Assembly: GCA_964016885.1 (NCBI GenBank)
Contig: OZ024760.1
Span: forward strand, 4,044,041-4,108,040
Reading direction: 5' to 3'
DNA: 64,000 nt
Source: Eledone cirrhosa
Taxonomy: Eukaryota > Mollusca > Cephalopoda > Octopoda > Eledonidae
The position numbers were made by a program, and so were the translations under genes. Positions 21,484-64,000 of the stretch are shown one piece after another. Position 1 is the first letter of the stretch; the number at the start of each line of letters is the position of its first letter. The notes beneath the pieces are model-generated. The model was not told where the DNA came from. It saw only the letters and a list, made by a program, of their open reading frames with translations, and made no database searches.

Positions 21484-22786
21484 GTGATCTACATGATAAA
21501 TACAGCCAGTACATGCTGTAAAGTGGTTTGTGTTAGGAAGAGCATCCAGCCGTAGAAAGCTTTTCAAACAAAGGGCTGTGAGGAGCCCGCAGTCATGTCA
21601 AGGACATGACAACCTCCCTAGTGTTAGTGATCTACACAATAAACACACCCAGTACATGCTGTAAAGTGGTTGGTGATAGGAAGGGCAGCCATCCAGCTGT
21701 AGAAATCTTGGCATACAAAGGGTTAGAAAGACCCCTCAGTTGTGTTAAAAACATGACAACCTCTCCTGTGCACTCAGTGGGATGTGAAACTGTACATAGG
21801 CCACACATAGAACCCTGGCCTACTTAGTGGTCAGTAGCCTTGCTTTAATACTGAATTTGTCTATGTAGAGAACGTTAAAACGATGATGATGATGATGATA
21901 CACACACACACACACATACGTAATTAAAATACAAACTTATTTTAAATACATTTTTTTTTTATATATAATAAATTTTATTCAAAATGAATGTATTTATCAA
22001 TTCCCCAAAGTATTTCTTGCAGACTATATATAATGAAGGGTCATTGTAATCTTTTTAAGTGCTAAAGGTCTCAAAAGCAGTTGACCCGGTTCTGCAGTAA
22101 GATATCAAGGGCAACAACAAGAACATCACATCACATCATTATTACACTATAGGGTCGGACGCCATGCTTTGCAGCACAGAGTTACGGCCCTTTACGGTCT
22201 GAGTTCAAATCCAGCCGCGGTTAACTTTGCCTTTCATCCTTACGGGGTCGATAAAATAAAGTACCAGTCATGTACTGAGGTAATTGCTGGCCTTGTGCCA
22301 AAAGTAGAAACAATTATTACACTATTTAACCTACCTGCCACCCAGTAGGGCAGTGACTTTGGCCACAGGTTTAAAGATCATCCAAAAGATAGGGGAGGCA
22401 TAACGATGACTGCTCGTGTGCAAATAAACTGACGGTTGCGGGCTGGTGTTCACCAAAGACGGTCCCAGCTGACCAACAAGACCCGATCCGTGCCACCGCG
22501 GGCCTGTCCAGGAAGCAAGGGTGATTTGTTGTGAAACGACCCATGGTCGGGGCAGCGAAACTGCTGCTCTGGCACCAGGGTGAGGCGATTCGTACAACCG
22601 AGTCAAGTGTAAAAACTGTTGTTGATGATGATTACGATGATGGTGGTGGTGGTGGGTTTGTAGAGATACGACAACGTTTTCGTTCAATAAGGAACCTGGC
22701 AAGTTGTAGTTTCGAGCTGTCCGTGCAGCACAGAAGAGATGTTTGTTGGAAAGGTTACCTAACATATGCCATTTGACCGCTGTCAT
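11068..22786 (-). CDS. OMA1: OMA1, mitochondrial inner-membrane zinc metallopeptidase (8 exons)
   Basis: Exons on the minus strand, in gene order: 22,786-22,335, 20,868-20,640, 19,448-19,287, 18,915-18,808, 13,666-13,538, 12,754-12,680, 11,998-11,852, 11,217-11,068. They join in phase to 1,452 nt, 483 residues plus TAA (human OMA1 has 524). OMA1 is the stress-activated M48-family protease that cleaves OPA1 and DELE1 on loss of membrane potential. Landmarks: a presequence-like N-terminus with a His/Gln tract; [15 protein letters not shown] before the conserved KPV...GR segment; a membrane segment at about residues 179-195; zinc motif HELAH at 307-311 followed by VVLGHS; a second hydrophobic segment at about 326-345; [11 protein letters not shown] with the third zinc ligand near 374; HWLSTHP; and a C-terminal [17 protein letters not shown]. 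All catalytic residues are intact, so the gene looks functional. Intron 4 hosts a Penelope-like element. Confidence 0.95.
11255..11705 (+). repeat. GGT/GAT-rich minisatellite in OMA1 intron 7
   Basis: About 450 bp of imperfect GGTGGTGATGGTGG and GATGATGATGATG units. All long ORFs here are repeat translations (GGGDGG, MMMMM) and are not genes. Confidence 0.85.
11852..11998 (-). CDS. OMA1: OMA1 exon 7
   Basis: 49 codons from [16 protein letters not shown] through [13 protein letters not shown] to DHLVPQ, at donor GTAAGT. The WLSTHP motif is diagnostic for OMA1. Confidence 0.95.
12121..12339 (+). mobile_element. TTAA-target MITE copy in OMA1 intron 6
   Basis: Intact TTAA at both ends with CCCTTTAGCATTTAAA and AAATGCTAAAGGG termini. 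Confidence 0.8.
12355..12670 (-). mobile_element. SINE-A copy interrupted by a TTAA MITE
   Basis: SINE sequence GGAAAGTTGATTAA (to 12,384) is broken by the MITE at 12,381-12,602 and resumes as AAATCGACCTCAG. Uninterrupted SINE copies (for example near 3,684) read GTTGATTAAATCGACC, so the empty site is known and the duplicated target is TTAA (right copy mutated to CTAA). Confidence 0.82.
12680..12754 (-). CDS. OMA1: OMA1 exon 6, third zinc ligand
   Basis: 25 codons with [20 protein letters not shown], holding the conserved glutamate zinc ligand. Donor GTTGGT is suboptimal. Confidence 0.95.
13538..13666 (-). CDS. OMA1: OMA1 exon 5, second hydrophobic segment
   Basis: 43 codons starting [11 protein letters not shown], then a hydrophobic stretch [15 protein letters not shown]. 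The AEK start aligns with the family sequence right after the zinc helix. Confidence 0.93.
14510..14735. repeat. (TA)n / (CACA)n microsatellite block
   Basis: Alternating TATATA and CACACACA tracts. The [10 protein letters not shown] ORFs on both strands are artefacts of this repeat. Confidence 0.85.
14959..15022 (+). repeat. Dispersed repeat E next to the Penelope ORF
   Basis: GTTTCAGAAGATCCC...AAAGCAGCGATTCTTTGC is present inverted at 25,273-25,336. In both places a (TA)n tract abuts it. It may be part of the Penelope-like element's 5' region, but that is inference. Confidence 0.5.
15133..17121 (+). CDS. PLE polyprotein: reverse transcriptase plus GIY-YIG endonuclease
   Basis: An open frame of about 660 codons with no internal stop. 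The nominal upstream ATG at 15,052 lies in a (TA)n repeat, so I start at the first ATG in unique sequence. In order: [28 protein letters not shown]; the catalytic Asp motif [25 protein letters not shown]; the second catalytic box HYVDDINIV; a thumb-like region; a Cys cluster ([10 protein letters not shown]) as in the linker of several PLE clades; then a GIY-YIG nuclease with VVYSIRC and [17 protein letters not shown] and a C-terminal [19 protein letters not shown]. PLEs prime reverse transcription at nicks, often with microsatellite preference; the flanking (TA)n fits this. The usual N-terminal 150-200 residues are absent. Confidence 0.85.
   Translation: MMMWTDILKPSRRTANNFQASNNGIAPLYGLRKDHKTVDDPTTGPPTRPVCGANIASNYRISYFLSIVIRPIIKMSPDVCDSTEDLLSRISECNKNRNLSNCIIGSMDVVSLYPSINIDFAVKRCVEMIIESEVEFCDVDTDQLGLLLRLTYDTDYLDSHDLRRFCPSRPIRGRPPTITSMAKKTPMGRWIGWTKDIRTPQNNDQVRKMVAHAIGASIKTTLKGHIFKFNEKIYTQNEGAAIGVSIAGDVANLFMVWWERRLKDLLNESSIDLIVYSHYVDDINIVIRTPPLESTNKFDLEHSTMESTQQIANSIHQSITVTIDFPSKHPNNRLPVLDTELWINTIDERAQILHSHYAKPMASKYLILKNSAMSSSAKFNILIADLVRVMKNVSRMCDPTEMERHIQHFINHMQFSGYNQRDRVRVYEGAMEKYKTLIELDMKGICPLYRSKSWNSLDRARHKIGKATSWYNNQRYKSVMFVDATPGGKLANQCRKALRKTHLKIKVVEKPGTTIKSLISKTYPFKKTHCTNRKCIICKVNPRINCKTKNVVYSIRCTEGTCRNMTTTYIGETARSIGERVDQHWGELKGRKNGSVLYEHARQHDGNIDNIEIRIISKHRNDPADRQIREASEIEIRRPRLNRKNEWNNNNTQTNNSDLREV
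17318..17604 (+). repeat. Penelope-like 3' repeat (PLTR-like)
   Basis: About 285 bp downstream of the PLE stop codon, related to 6,089-6,372 (+) and 36,112-36,390 (-). It contains the best hammerhead candidate. Confidence 0.7.
17351..17410 (+). ncRNA. Candidate hammerhead ribozyme (copy 2, best)
   Basis: CTGACGA at 17,361-17,367 is followed by a perfect 5-bp hairpin GTTGC/GCAAC with loop AGATAT, then GAAA at 17,385-17,388. ATATAG at about 17,350-17,355 and CTATAT at 17,402-17,407 could form outer helix I. The CA|CTGA and UG pairing near the core, a UA cleavage context and a 1-2 bp helix III match the minimal type I form described in Penelope-like elements. The extra U before helix II lowers confidence. 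Confidence 0.45.
17729..18030. repeat. Foldback element with 109-bp inverted arms in OMA1 intron 4
   Basis: Arms 17,729-17,837 and 17,922-18,030 are inverse complements with two differences over 109 bp, separated by 84 bp. Outer ends read TTTATTGGCTTACAATG. There is no coding capacity. Either a MITE-like foldback or a recent inverted duplication; transcribed, it forms a long dsRNA hairpin. Confidence 0.85.
18470..18775. repeat. 21-bp-type minisatellite in OMA1 intron 4
   Basis: About 14 imperfect units of GGTGTTAGTGGTGACTGTAGA, ending about 30 bp downstream (in gene direction) of the exon 4 donor at 18,807. VEVLVVT-type ORFs are repeat translations. Confidence 0.85.
18808..18915 (-). CDS. 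OMA1: OMA1 exon 4 with the HExxH zinc motif
   Basis: 36 codons containing [10 protein letters not shown] and [16 protein letters not shown]. His-Glu-Leu-Ala-His is the metallopeptidase active site. Acceptor TTTTACAG, donor TCT|GTAAGT. Confidence 0.95.
18995..19133. repeat. Perfect 61-bp inverted SINE repeat in OMA1 intron 3
   Basis: SINE-A 3' sequence at 18,995-19,055 is repeated as an exact inverse complement at 19,073-19,133 around a 17-bp spacer. Perfect identity indicates a recent origin, for example a template-switch snapback rather than two independent insertions. A cloning or assembly artefact is an alternative. Confidence 0.88.
19287..19448 (-). CDS. OMA1: OMA1 exon 3
   Basis: 54 codons in phase 0, ending [11 protein letters not shown] at GTAAGT. 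Two in-phase acceptors lie 6 nt apart (after 19,455 and after 19,449), so the exon may start at 19,454 with two extra Gln residues. Confidence 0.88.
19925..20272 (-). mobile_element. Degenerate LINE RT fragment in OMA1 intron 2
   Basis: Same family as 1,612-2,013: minus-strand frames give [21 protein letters not shown] and LDPEQDGWI. Frames are broken. Confidence 0.55.
20277..20630 (+). mobile_element. CR1-like LINE C-terminus fragment
   Basis: A plus-strand frame around 20,348-20,460 reads [13 protein letters not shown] then [21 protein letters not shown] and a stop. This is the conserved C-terminus of CR1/Jockey-type RTs (F-x-x-RVV-x-x-WN-x-L). It is 5'-truncated. Confidence 0.65.
20640..20868 (-). 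CDS. OMA1: OMA1 exon 2
   Basis: The acceptor TTGTCATTTCAG completes a split Arg codon. It encodes [13 protein letters not shown], the first transmembrane segment ([16 protein letters not shown]) and [15 protein letters not shown]. Donor GTAACA. Confidence 0.93.
22335..22786 (-). CDS. OMA1: OMA1 exon 1
   Basis: Starts at ATG 22,786 ([16 protein letters not shown]) and ends in phase 2 at donor GTAGGT. Basic, Ser-rich and acid-poor, as expected of a mitochondrial presequence, with a [14 protein letters not shown] tract. It ends in [14 protein letters not shown]. No upstream in-frame ATG extends this frame. Confidence 0.9.
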
Positions 22787-25700
22787 TCCTTTCCTTTAGC
22801 GTCTTTCACTTTATTTTTGTTGTTATTATTTTAGTGGTGTTGGTGGTATCGTTTGTAGTTCCACTGGCGGCGGAGGAATATTTCAGTATTTATTTCAGTG
22901 GTTGTTGTTTGTGTTATTGATGTTTCTATTGCTGATGATGATGCTGATCGTCTTACACCTGTTGTCCTTCCATAATCTCGTACTTACGAAAGTTAGTGTA
23001 GCAACAACATAAGTTGTACTAGGAGTATTAGGCAGTTGAAAAATGGAGGGAAAGCGGTGGATACAACTGTAATGCGTATATATTCTTGTAGTAATTAATA
23101 CATTGCTACCTGGGACATATTATACCTGTTTATTTTAAGCGAGATCTTCAGCTTGTATGATCGTCTGTCAGTTTCACCGACCGCCAAATATTGCCGAGCT
23201 CCGTAACTACATCGTCGTCATTACTTCGTTGAGCTCCGTATCCACTTCGTAACTGTCCGATAGTTTGACTCACATGGACGTCTATATTTCGTTCTTCGCT
23301 CCCAGTGTCTGCAGTTCCGTAAATTCAGCGGTGAAAAAACTTCGATGTTTGTGAAGGTCGCAAAAAGAGATGTAATTGATCCAAATATAAAATTGAGCTG
23401 TTTGTATTTACTACTTGCTTCTAACTCTCATCATCATTTCTCGTTTCTTCAGATGATATTACTGTTTCGCTATAAATTCATAACACATGTTCACCAACGC
23501 AGGCACTAATCCACCAGTTCTTAAAATCGTGTCCGCAAATGCAATACTATGGAGTCCGTGAGCTTGTTGAGAAGATAGAACTTCAAAAATTCGTTTAAGT
23601 AAAAGGAGTATTTAGTAATCCAAAGGTTAAAAACCACTGCACCTAAGCTTTCGTTCATAGTTATCTCCCTTTGACTGATCAGCATTTATATATGGACCCG
23701 TAAAATCCGTTCGAGTCTAGTGGCGCCGTAATGGCATACAGCGTGTGTAGGGCATTTTAAAAACCTGGCGGTGTCCATCCGCTCTCCATATCTGAGCACA
23801 ACTGATTTTTTTCCAGAGAAGGACAGAGAGAGTGTGTGTGTATGTATGTGAGGAAGAATCGACCTCGAAAGGGTGAAAGGCAAAGTTGACCTCGGCGGGA
23901 TTTGAACTCGGAACGCAATGAACCGGGACGAGTACCGAGGTATTTTAAATCCAACCGCCTAACAATTCTGCCAATTCGCCGCTTTCGTTGGTATATTACT
24001 GGTACTTTTTATTGTCGCCCTTCAAATTCGGCAAATCAAACGCGGACCACCCAATATATATATTGGAACATTAAGGTACAAAGTAGCACCAAATACATAT
24101 GAACAAGAAGCTTTTAGACTCAACAGGTTCGTCGCCAAGCTTTAGTACTCGGGATAATGGTGGGGTGGATGGTTCCAGAACATTCTGAGTGGCCGTTTTA
24201 ATTCGCAGCAAATTCTTAGGCGGAGTTTCGGAATAAACATATCACTGTAATTTTTTTTTTTCCGAGGGTGCACCATTGAAAAGTAGACTAGCGATGCCGT
24301 CTAATGTCCCGCTTCCTTGGCGACAGAAGCGCGACTGTAGAAGTTGTGTAGCCGTCGCTAAATCGATCGATCAATCAATATACCTATGTGTTTATCTTTC
24401 TAACAGCGTGTTTGTCTATCGATGAATGTCGTTGTTGCCTGACTATCTGTACACATCTATTTAAACGCATACCTATGAATCTATTTATTCATTTATCAAT
24501 ATACCTGTAAATTTGTTCTATTCATCTGGTCTAGTAAAATGGCATGATGGCAGGTGGAATTTTTTAGAACGTGGGGGAAGGGGTCGTCGCTATTTCTAGC
24601 AGTTCTCTGCGAAGATGATCTTTCGTTTGTTCGATTTAGCCATCTTTCTATTTGTCGAGTACTCCATTCATCTATTCGCTGGAATTATATCTTTATGTAC
24701 GTAAGACAGGTAGAAAGACATATATATTAATAGATAGATAGATAGATGATGAGAGATCCGGTATATTTTCAGAGGGTTGGCAACCGGGTCCGGTAACCGG
24801 CAAGCTTGCCAAAAAAAAGCACCGTCTCTATATATGACGTCACTAAGCCAGTTTCTCTGGAAGGAGATACCTGTGTTGAGAAAGTTGATGTTTTCTTTAA
24901 TCTATGGGACCGAAACCAAACTAGGAGGCCGTCCGGTACACTTCTGCTCGGCTTTAAAAAATGGTATATATATATATTATTGAATAGACATGCTTAACAT
25001 GCGTATATAGCTGCAATGACACATACAAATCAACGTATATTTGTATATATACTTTTTTTAATCTTTTTGTAAATACACGCATATTTCATATGTTTTTGTC
25101 ACCTCAACAACATTTCATAGCTACGGTGTGAATCGCCAAACGTCTTCCGAATAATATATATACATACAATATGCATACCTATTTACTTGGTTGCAACTGT
25201 GCGTATATATATATATGTAACACATCACGTTAATATACATACACTTTATATATATATATATATTATATTATAAGTACAGATTAAAGTTTAAGCAAAGAAT
25301 CGCTGCTTTCACCCTTTACGGGATCTTCTGAAACTATATATATATATATAATAGATAGATATTGTCAAGGAGATCGGTTAAAGTCTGTTGTTGATGTGAT
25401 ACATGATGGTGCAGTTTGTATTCTTGTGCCAGAAAGGATTCCAGAAACCAGTAATCGACAACAACAACAACGTGATTGGTGCAGGAAAATGTGCTGCAGC
25501 GACAGTTATACTGCACTAAATTTTGCAGTTAATTATTATAATAATAATAGTTGTTGTGGTAGTGGTAATGTAACTACTGAAAAGAAGACAAAAGAAAATC
25601 GAACGGCGTTTGAGGAGGAAGAAGAAGAGAAAGAAGAAATAACTGCATTAGTGTTGGTGTCTGCAGCAGCAACAACAACAACAACAACTGCTGCTGCTGT

Positions 25701-26982
25701 GATATATGATCATCAATAGTTAGTAGTAGCAACAGTTTGTGACAAAACAAGCACACCAATAGCAACAAGAAAGACACTTAGAAGAAACATCAAGGATATT
25801 AGTTATATAGGAGCAACGGAAATATTTTGGTCACAACAACAACTACTGCTACTACAACAATAATAGCTATAACGAAATTTAAAACGCGCGCGCGCGCGCA
25901 CTCTACAGCAACAAGCATTTTACTTGTTTCAACGGGAACAGGAACAAAGATACTTTTAACAGCAACAATAACAGCACCAACTACTACTACTACAAGAGCA
26001 CTTGTCGGGACGGAAACTAAGAGACGAATTCATGTGTTGTAACAAACATTGAAAGAAACATACACACACACATACAAACAAAAATAACGTGACATACAGA
26101 CAGACGGTAGTAAAAAAGAATTCTTAGTTAATAGAAATTCCAAAGAACTGAGATTTATATATATATAGAGAGAGATATTTAATTGTGTAATAAACAACAC
26201 AATATAATTATTCCATTACCCAAGGTTTCACGAAGTTAGACGATTCCAACAGAAGCGTCTGAATTCGTTTACCAGAAGGAACCTTTATTTGGATATAAGA
26301 TATTGTATATATTTATATATATAGAAATAATAACAACCACGAGAGTGAAAGTATTGATGCTAATTTCCACGAATAGGATATAATAGGAAGGATTAAGCGA
26401 GAAAAACAAGCAATGATTGTTTTTAAAAGACGCCAAAATTAAGGACCATATTGTGGAACAACCAACAAGCACCACAGCTGTAGCTACAATTTACAACAAA
26501 CAATATAAAACTATAACTACAGCTTACAACAAATAATTGTTTATATATGACAACTACAAGTGCTACAAACGAACGTGTGAATCTCTAAGTTGTTGCTCGG
26601 CCTGCTAGTAGTAGCTGTGAAATTCCCTCAAATCACACTTCGCCTGCCATCTTGGAATTATCCCCCACCCCCCAAAAAAAATAAACCGAAAAATAAAATA
26701 AACTCATTGGATAAGGTGATCCTAGACATATTGTGTCTGACAAAATAAGACGGGATGGTCCCCGCTGGAACGCCTTTCACCATAGGTCTCTTAGATCAGG
26801 GCTGACCTGAAGCTAAGCAACACCATAACTGCAATCTATATATATTTATACAAACATACATACATTCACATGCACACATATATACATATGTATATATACA
26901 ACATTAACAAGTACGACAGCCTATTACACATACACGTACAATAGCAATCACAACAACGAGAAGGAAGAGAAAGAGTACAGAT
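22787..26982. promoter_or_regulatory. 4.2-kb region shared by the divergent OMA1 and AREL1 5' ends
   Basis: It lies between the OMA1 start codon (22,786, minus) and the AREL1 start codon (26,983, plus). The OMA1-proximal part (about 23,150-23,400) is richer in CpG and poor in microsatellites, as expected of a promoter. The AREL1-proximal part (about 25,400-26,980) is rich in CAA/ACA triplets, probably 5' UTR. A SINE-A variant lies at 23,755-23,985. No TATA box or transcription start can be assigned, and the ORFs at 25,396-25,719 and 25,827-26,042 look like repeat translations. Confidence 0.45.
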
Positions 26983-59736
<32,754 letters not shown>

Positions 59737-61717
59737 TGAGGGGATCGGGGAGGACAGGGGTAGGGTGTATGTGTGTGGAAGTGAGAGAGAGAGAGAGTGT
59801 GATGTTTGCATATGAAGTGAAATGGGAAGGTGGGAAGTGGCAGTACATCATTCAGTGAAGGGGTTGAAGTTCTTGAGTGAGTGTGGGAGTTGGAAAGAGA
59901 AGGTGTTGCTGACATATCATATATAACCTGAAGAAAGGCAAACATTAAGTGTGAGTGTTTCAATTGCTTGAGTGTGTGAGGAGAAGGAGAGTGAGAGAGA
60001 AAGAGAGAGAGATCAGAGAGTGGGAGAGAAAGAGATTACAGAGTGAGAAAGAGATAGGGATTGGAGAGTGGCAGAGAAAGGCATCAGAGAGTGAGAGAGA
60101 GATAGGGATTGGAGAGTGGGAGAGGTGTTGACATATCAGATAAAACTGAAGAAGGGGAAACATAGTGAAAAAGTATTCCAATTGCTTGAAAAAGAGAGAG
60201 AGGGGGAGATATGTTGTTCTTCGCCCACTTATTCCTGAAAGGGTCATGGGGGCAGGGTCCTCACACACTCCCTCCAGCAGGTGGATATATGTTGATATAT
60301 AAAATAAGATGGTGACTTAGAGAGTGGTAGTGGTAAAACATGGAGTGGAGGTATTCTGTCTCTTGAGTGTTTGTGAAAGAGTGAGAGTAAGAGGTGAGGG
60401 TCAAAAACTGCTTATTGTTTAACTCTTTAGCATTTTAACTGGCTGTATCCAGCCAGAATTCTCTCACCTCTTTCTAGTGAAACTGGCTATAACATTATTT
60501 ATTTCTCAAAATAAATAATGTTAAAATCTCATAGATTCGATATTATGTGAGGTAAAGCCTTTATCATCAAAATATAACAGTATATATATATATATAGAGA
60601 GTAATATAAATGCTAAAGGGTTAAATGGCTACAAAATGTTTAGAGTTAAACTCACATATGGCAATAAGTACGTCTAGAAAACCTTGATTGACTGGGGAGG
60701 TCCAAGAAAGAATTAGGGAGAGAATGCAAGGAGTATCATAGTTTAGCTGTACTGTCAAATTAGCCCTCAAATCTTTCTAACATTTGAAGCAGATTTTTGC
60801 AGCAGTCAGACATTTGTATGTTATATTTTGTGTGTATATATAGCCACCATACTGCTACATGTGTGTGTGTCATCTCAAAGAATGTTTGATATATAATTCG
60901 GTTAGGGTTAGTGTAGGGGGCTTGAGGAGTTCCTGCTGAATTTTTGAAGGAATGAAAGAGGGAGTGGGGTTCTGCTGCAAAAAAAAATGTTATTTCATTA
61001 ATAAAAAGGGCAGTGGATTGGCAGTATCGGTAGAGGGTCGGACGCCAAGCTTTGCCGCATAGAGTTACGGGCCTTTATGATCTGAGTTCAAATTCCGCCA
61101 AGGTTAACTTTGCCTTTCATCCTTACGGGGGGGAGGGGGTCGATAAAATAAAGTACCAGTCACGCACTGGAGTCAATTTCATCGACTTTTCCCTCCCCCC
61201 AAAATTGCTGGCCTTGTGCCTAAATAAGAAACCATTATTTCATTAATAAAAAAAAAAAAACAATTGAAAAAAATCACAATATACAAAGGCAAATCATATA
61301 AAAGTACATACAATGTATGCGTTTGTGTATGTATGTATGTGTGTATATATAAAGACATTTTTTTTTTTGAAAACCAAAACAATATATAATGATAAAATAT
61401 AAAAATATAAATTTAAAATAAAAATAAAAACTAGCTCTTCCCCCAACATACCAAAAAAAATTTTATATTAAAAAGAAATCTCCAATCCCGGATCAAAAGA
61501 AATTTGCATAACTGACTCCACCCTTAACTCCACCCACTTTCACACAAAAAAACTAACTTGGAAACTTTTTTTTTTTTTAAATATTAACACACAATATTAA
61601 GATCTTAAAAAAAAAAGATAACATTTTTTCACAACACTGGGTTTTTCTATTTATTATATATATATATATATATATTTATCTAACTATCTATCTCTCTATC
61701 TCTCTATATATGTCATA

Positions 61718-61759
<42 letters not shown>

Positions 61760-63106
61760 TGTCATATATCTGTATCTATCTCTATATATATATATGATAT
61801 ATATATCTATCTATCTATATATATATGTATATGATATATATATATATATATATATGTGATATATTGTTCTGTGAAGGTTTGGGGTGTGTATATATGTATC
61901 CTTGTTACAATTCATATATCTTCTATTTATCAATTCAACACACATTTGTGTGTGGTGGTGTTAAGGAGGGATGTTTAAACAACAAAAAAACACTACTACT
62001 GCCACCATCACCAATTTTACTACCATTATTACCACTAACACTTCCATCACTAACATTACTACTACCGCCACCACAACTACCACCATACTTGATTGAAAAT
62101 ATCGGCTGACTTTACCAAACAAGATAAGATTTGGCAGCTATTTTACACTTTGATAAGCAGAAATCAAAGGGATGAGGAATTTTACCTGATTATATGTGTG
62201 TGTGTGTGTGTGTTTAGATATGTGTGTGTGTTTAGATATCTGTTTGTGTGTGTATGTGTTTATATGAATATAAATGTGTGTGTTTATGTATGTCTGTATG
62301 TATGTATGGGAATATGAGTGCATGTTTTTTTTTGGGGGGGGGGTATGTATGTGTCAGTGTGTCTGTGTATCTGTGTGTATGTATGTCTGAATGGGAGTGT
62401 GTATATGAATATGTGTGTGTGTGTGTGTATGTATATATATATATATATATCATCATATATATGCACATATGAGTGTGTGTGTATATATACATGTACAGAG
62501 TGTCCTTAAAAATGTATACACACTTATTAGAATGCTGTTTAAGTATGTATACATTTTTGGGGGACATTCTGTATATATGTGTGTTCGCATCTATATATTT
62601 GTGTGTGAATGTAAGTGTGCCGTCATCATCATCTTGCATTTTGCAACTACTCTTCCAGGATGAGACTGCCCCACACTTTTTTTAAGACAGTTTTTCTAAG
62701 GCCAGATGGTGTTTCTGATGTCAACCATTAAGTAATTTCTAAGTGTGGTGTATGCAGCAGATCTTTGTTGAGTCAGTTAGCTGAGGGACATATTGTTTAT
62801 ATGGGACATGACCAAACATTTCCACTACATTTAAATATTGTTGATATGAAGATGCATGCAGGCACACACACACACGTATATATATATATATATATATACA
62901 TATACGCATATGTATGTATATATATATATATATACATATATGCATATGTATATATATAGATAGATATATATGCACATATATGCATATATATATATATATG
63001 TATTGTTATATTGGAGTTTACCAATATATGTGTGTGTATATATATATATATGCATATGTATATATATGTATTGTTATATTGGAGTTTACCAATATATGTG
63101 TGTGTG

Positions 63107-63138
<32 letters not shown>

Positions 63139-63165
63139 TATAGTTGGAGTTTACTAATATATATA

Positions 63166-63196
<31 letters not shown>

Positions 63197-64000
63197 TATA
63201 TACATACATGGGATTAGTCAGCTTGAGGTGATAGCAGAAGGCATTTGCCCAACCAAGGTGACATACTGTGGGATGAAACCCAAAACCACACACAAGCAAA
63301 CTTCTTAACCACTAAGCCATGCCTGCAGCTTTGTGTGTATCCATTGTTTCATTTAATTTCCAGATGAATAAATAAAAAAAATGGTGAGGGGACAGTCCAA
63401 GGTAATGTGAAATGGTCTGCTGGGGACTGTCAACAAAATTCTCATATATCAAGTTTGTATGGTACCTATAATAGAAATGTGAACTTTGTCAATTCCTCAA
63501 TAGAGACCCCATTTTTGGAGTAACATTTATAAAAAAAAGTTTTAATAAAAAAAAAAAAGGGGGTCTCTGTCTAAAATATTAAGATCCATCCTTGCAAGCA
63601 GGGAAAAAGCGGACGTAAAATGAAATGAAATGAAACCTTTTGAATTATTGAAGCACAGGGAGTATGTGAAAGTCCCATAACAGTTGATCTCTATAAATAG
63701 TAAAGTTTTTATTAAAAAGAAGGGTCTCTGTTAAAATTCATAAACCTTATGAATTATTGAAGCACAGGGAGTATGTGAAAGTCCCAAATGCAAAAAATAT
63801 CTATAATAACAGTTGATCTCTATAAATGGTAGTTGAGAAAATTACCTAATTTTCTCAACCTATATTTTCTGTGTTTGGGACTCCCACATTTTCAAAGTTA
63901 AAATTTGTATCTTGTTTCTATCCATAGCCATATAGATCTATTTGAAAATTCCTAATATACATACATATATATATATAAATATATAGGGGTGTCTCAAAAA
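59737..64000. other. AREL1 3' UTR and downstream intergenic DNA
   Basis: No further gene was recognised. A candidate poly(A) signal AATAAA lies at 61,000-61,005. Contents: GA-rich sequence at 59,760-60,210, a LINE fragment (60,218-60,285), a TTAA MITE (60,418-60,625), SINE-A (61,015-61,240), (TA)n/(TG)n/(ATCT)n microsatellites at 61,655-61,865, 62,195-62,480 and 62,870-63,200, a mariner-like MITE (62,498-62,574), a tRNA-type SINE (63,212-63,330) and two direct copies of AATTATTGAAGCACAGGGAG at 63,632 and 63,751. Confidence 0.5.
60418..60625 (+). mobile_element. TTAA-target MITE copy downstream of AREL1
   Basis: TTAACTCTTTAGCATTTTAA at the left (one change in the TIR) and AAATGCTAAAGGGTTAA at the right. 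Confidence 0.75.

Noticed and set aside
22531..22776. 81-codon plus-strand ORF
   Set aside because: Antisense shadow of OMA1 exon 1.
25396..26042. ORFs with NRQQQQ and TTTTTT runs upstream of AREL1
   Set aside because: Triplet-rich low-complexity DNA without splice or domain evidence; more likely AREL1 5' UTR or upstream region.

Overview
This window is nuclear DNA of a coleoid cephalopod, very probably an octopus. The evidence is intron-rich animal genes with long introns, abundant (TA)n/(CA)n/(ATC)n microsatellites, dense tRNA-derived SINEs and LINE tails of the type known from octopus genomes, and a calexcitin-like EF-hand gene. No species can be named from the sequence alone.

Three host genes are supported by spliced reading frames whose exon phases agree. 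(1) At 2,962-5,099 (+) are the last five exons of a calexcitin-like / sarcoplasmic calcium-binding EF-hand protein; its first exon was not found. (2) At 22,786-11,068 (-) is a complete eight-exon gene for OMA1, the inner-mitochondrial-membrane stress metalloprotease (483 aa, zinc motif HELAH). (3) At 26,983-59,736 (+) is a 19-exon gene for AREL1, a filamin-repeat HECT E3 ubiquitin ligase (about 983 aa once one apparent extra T in exon 2 is discounted). OMA1 and AREL1 are divergent, with 4.2 kb between their start codons. OMA1 remodels mitochondria and relays stress by cleaving OPA1 and DELE1; AREL1 ubiquitinates pro-apoptotic proteins released from mitochondria. Co-regulation is possible but only inferred.

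The rest is mostly mobile DNA. A Penelope-like element (reverse transcriptase plus GIY-YIG endonuclease) lies in OMA1 intron 4, opposite to OMA1, and its 3' repeat carries a candidate hammerhead ribozyme. A nearly intact CR1/L2-like LINE lies antisense in AREL1 intron 4; its ORF1 encodes PHD-like and CCCH-type fingers. A 5'-truncated RTE-like LINE with a zinc-finger insertion lies in AREL1 intron 1, and its 3' end explains the many (ATG)n-tailed repeats across the window. A MITE family with TTAA target sites (piggyBac-like) has more than ten copies, two of them inserted in the same TTAA of a SINE. There are also mariner-like MITEs, large inverted repeats able to form dsRNA, and several minisatellites.

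The most notable points are the N-terminal extension of AREL1 (signal-like segment, His/Gln tract, tandem SAM-like domains) that human AREL1 lacks, two exons preceded by tandem decoy copies of their own 3' splice sites, the T4 frameshift in AREL1 exon 2, and the hammerhead candidate.
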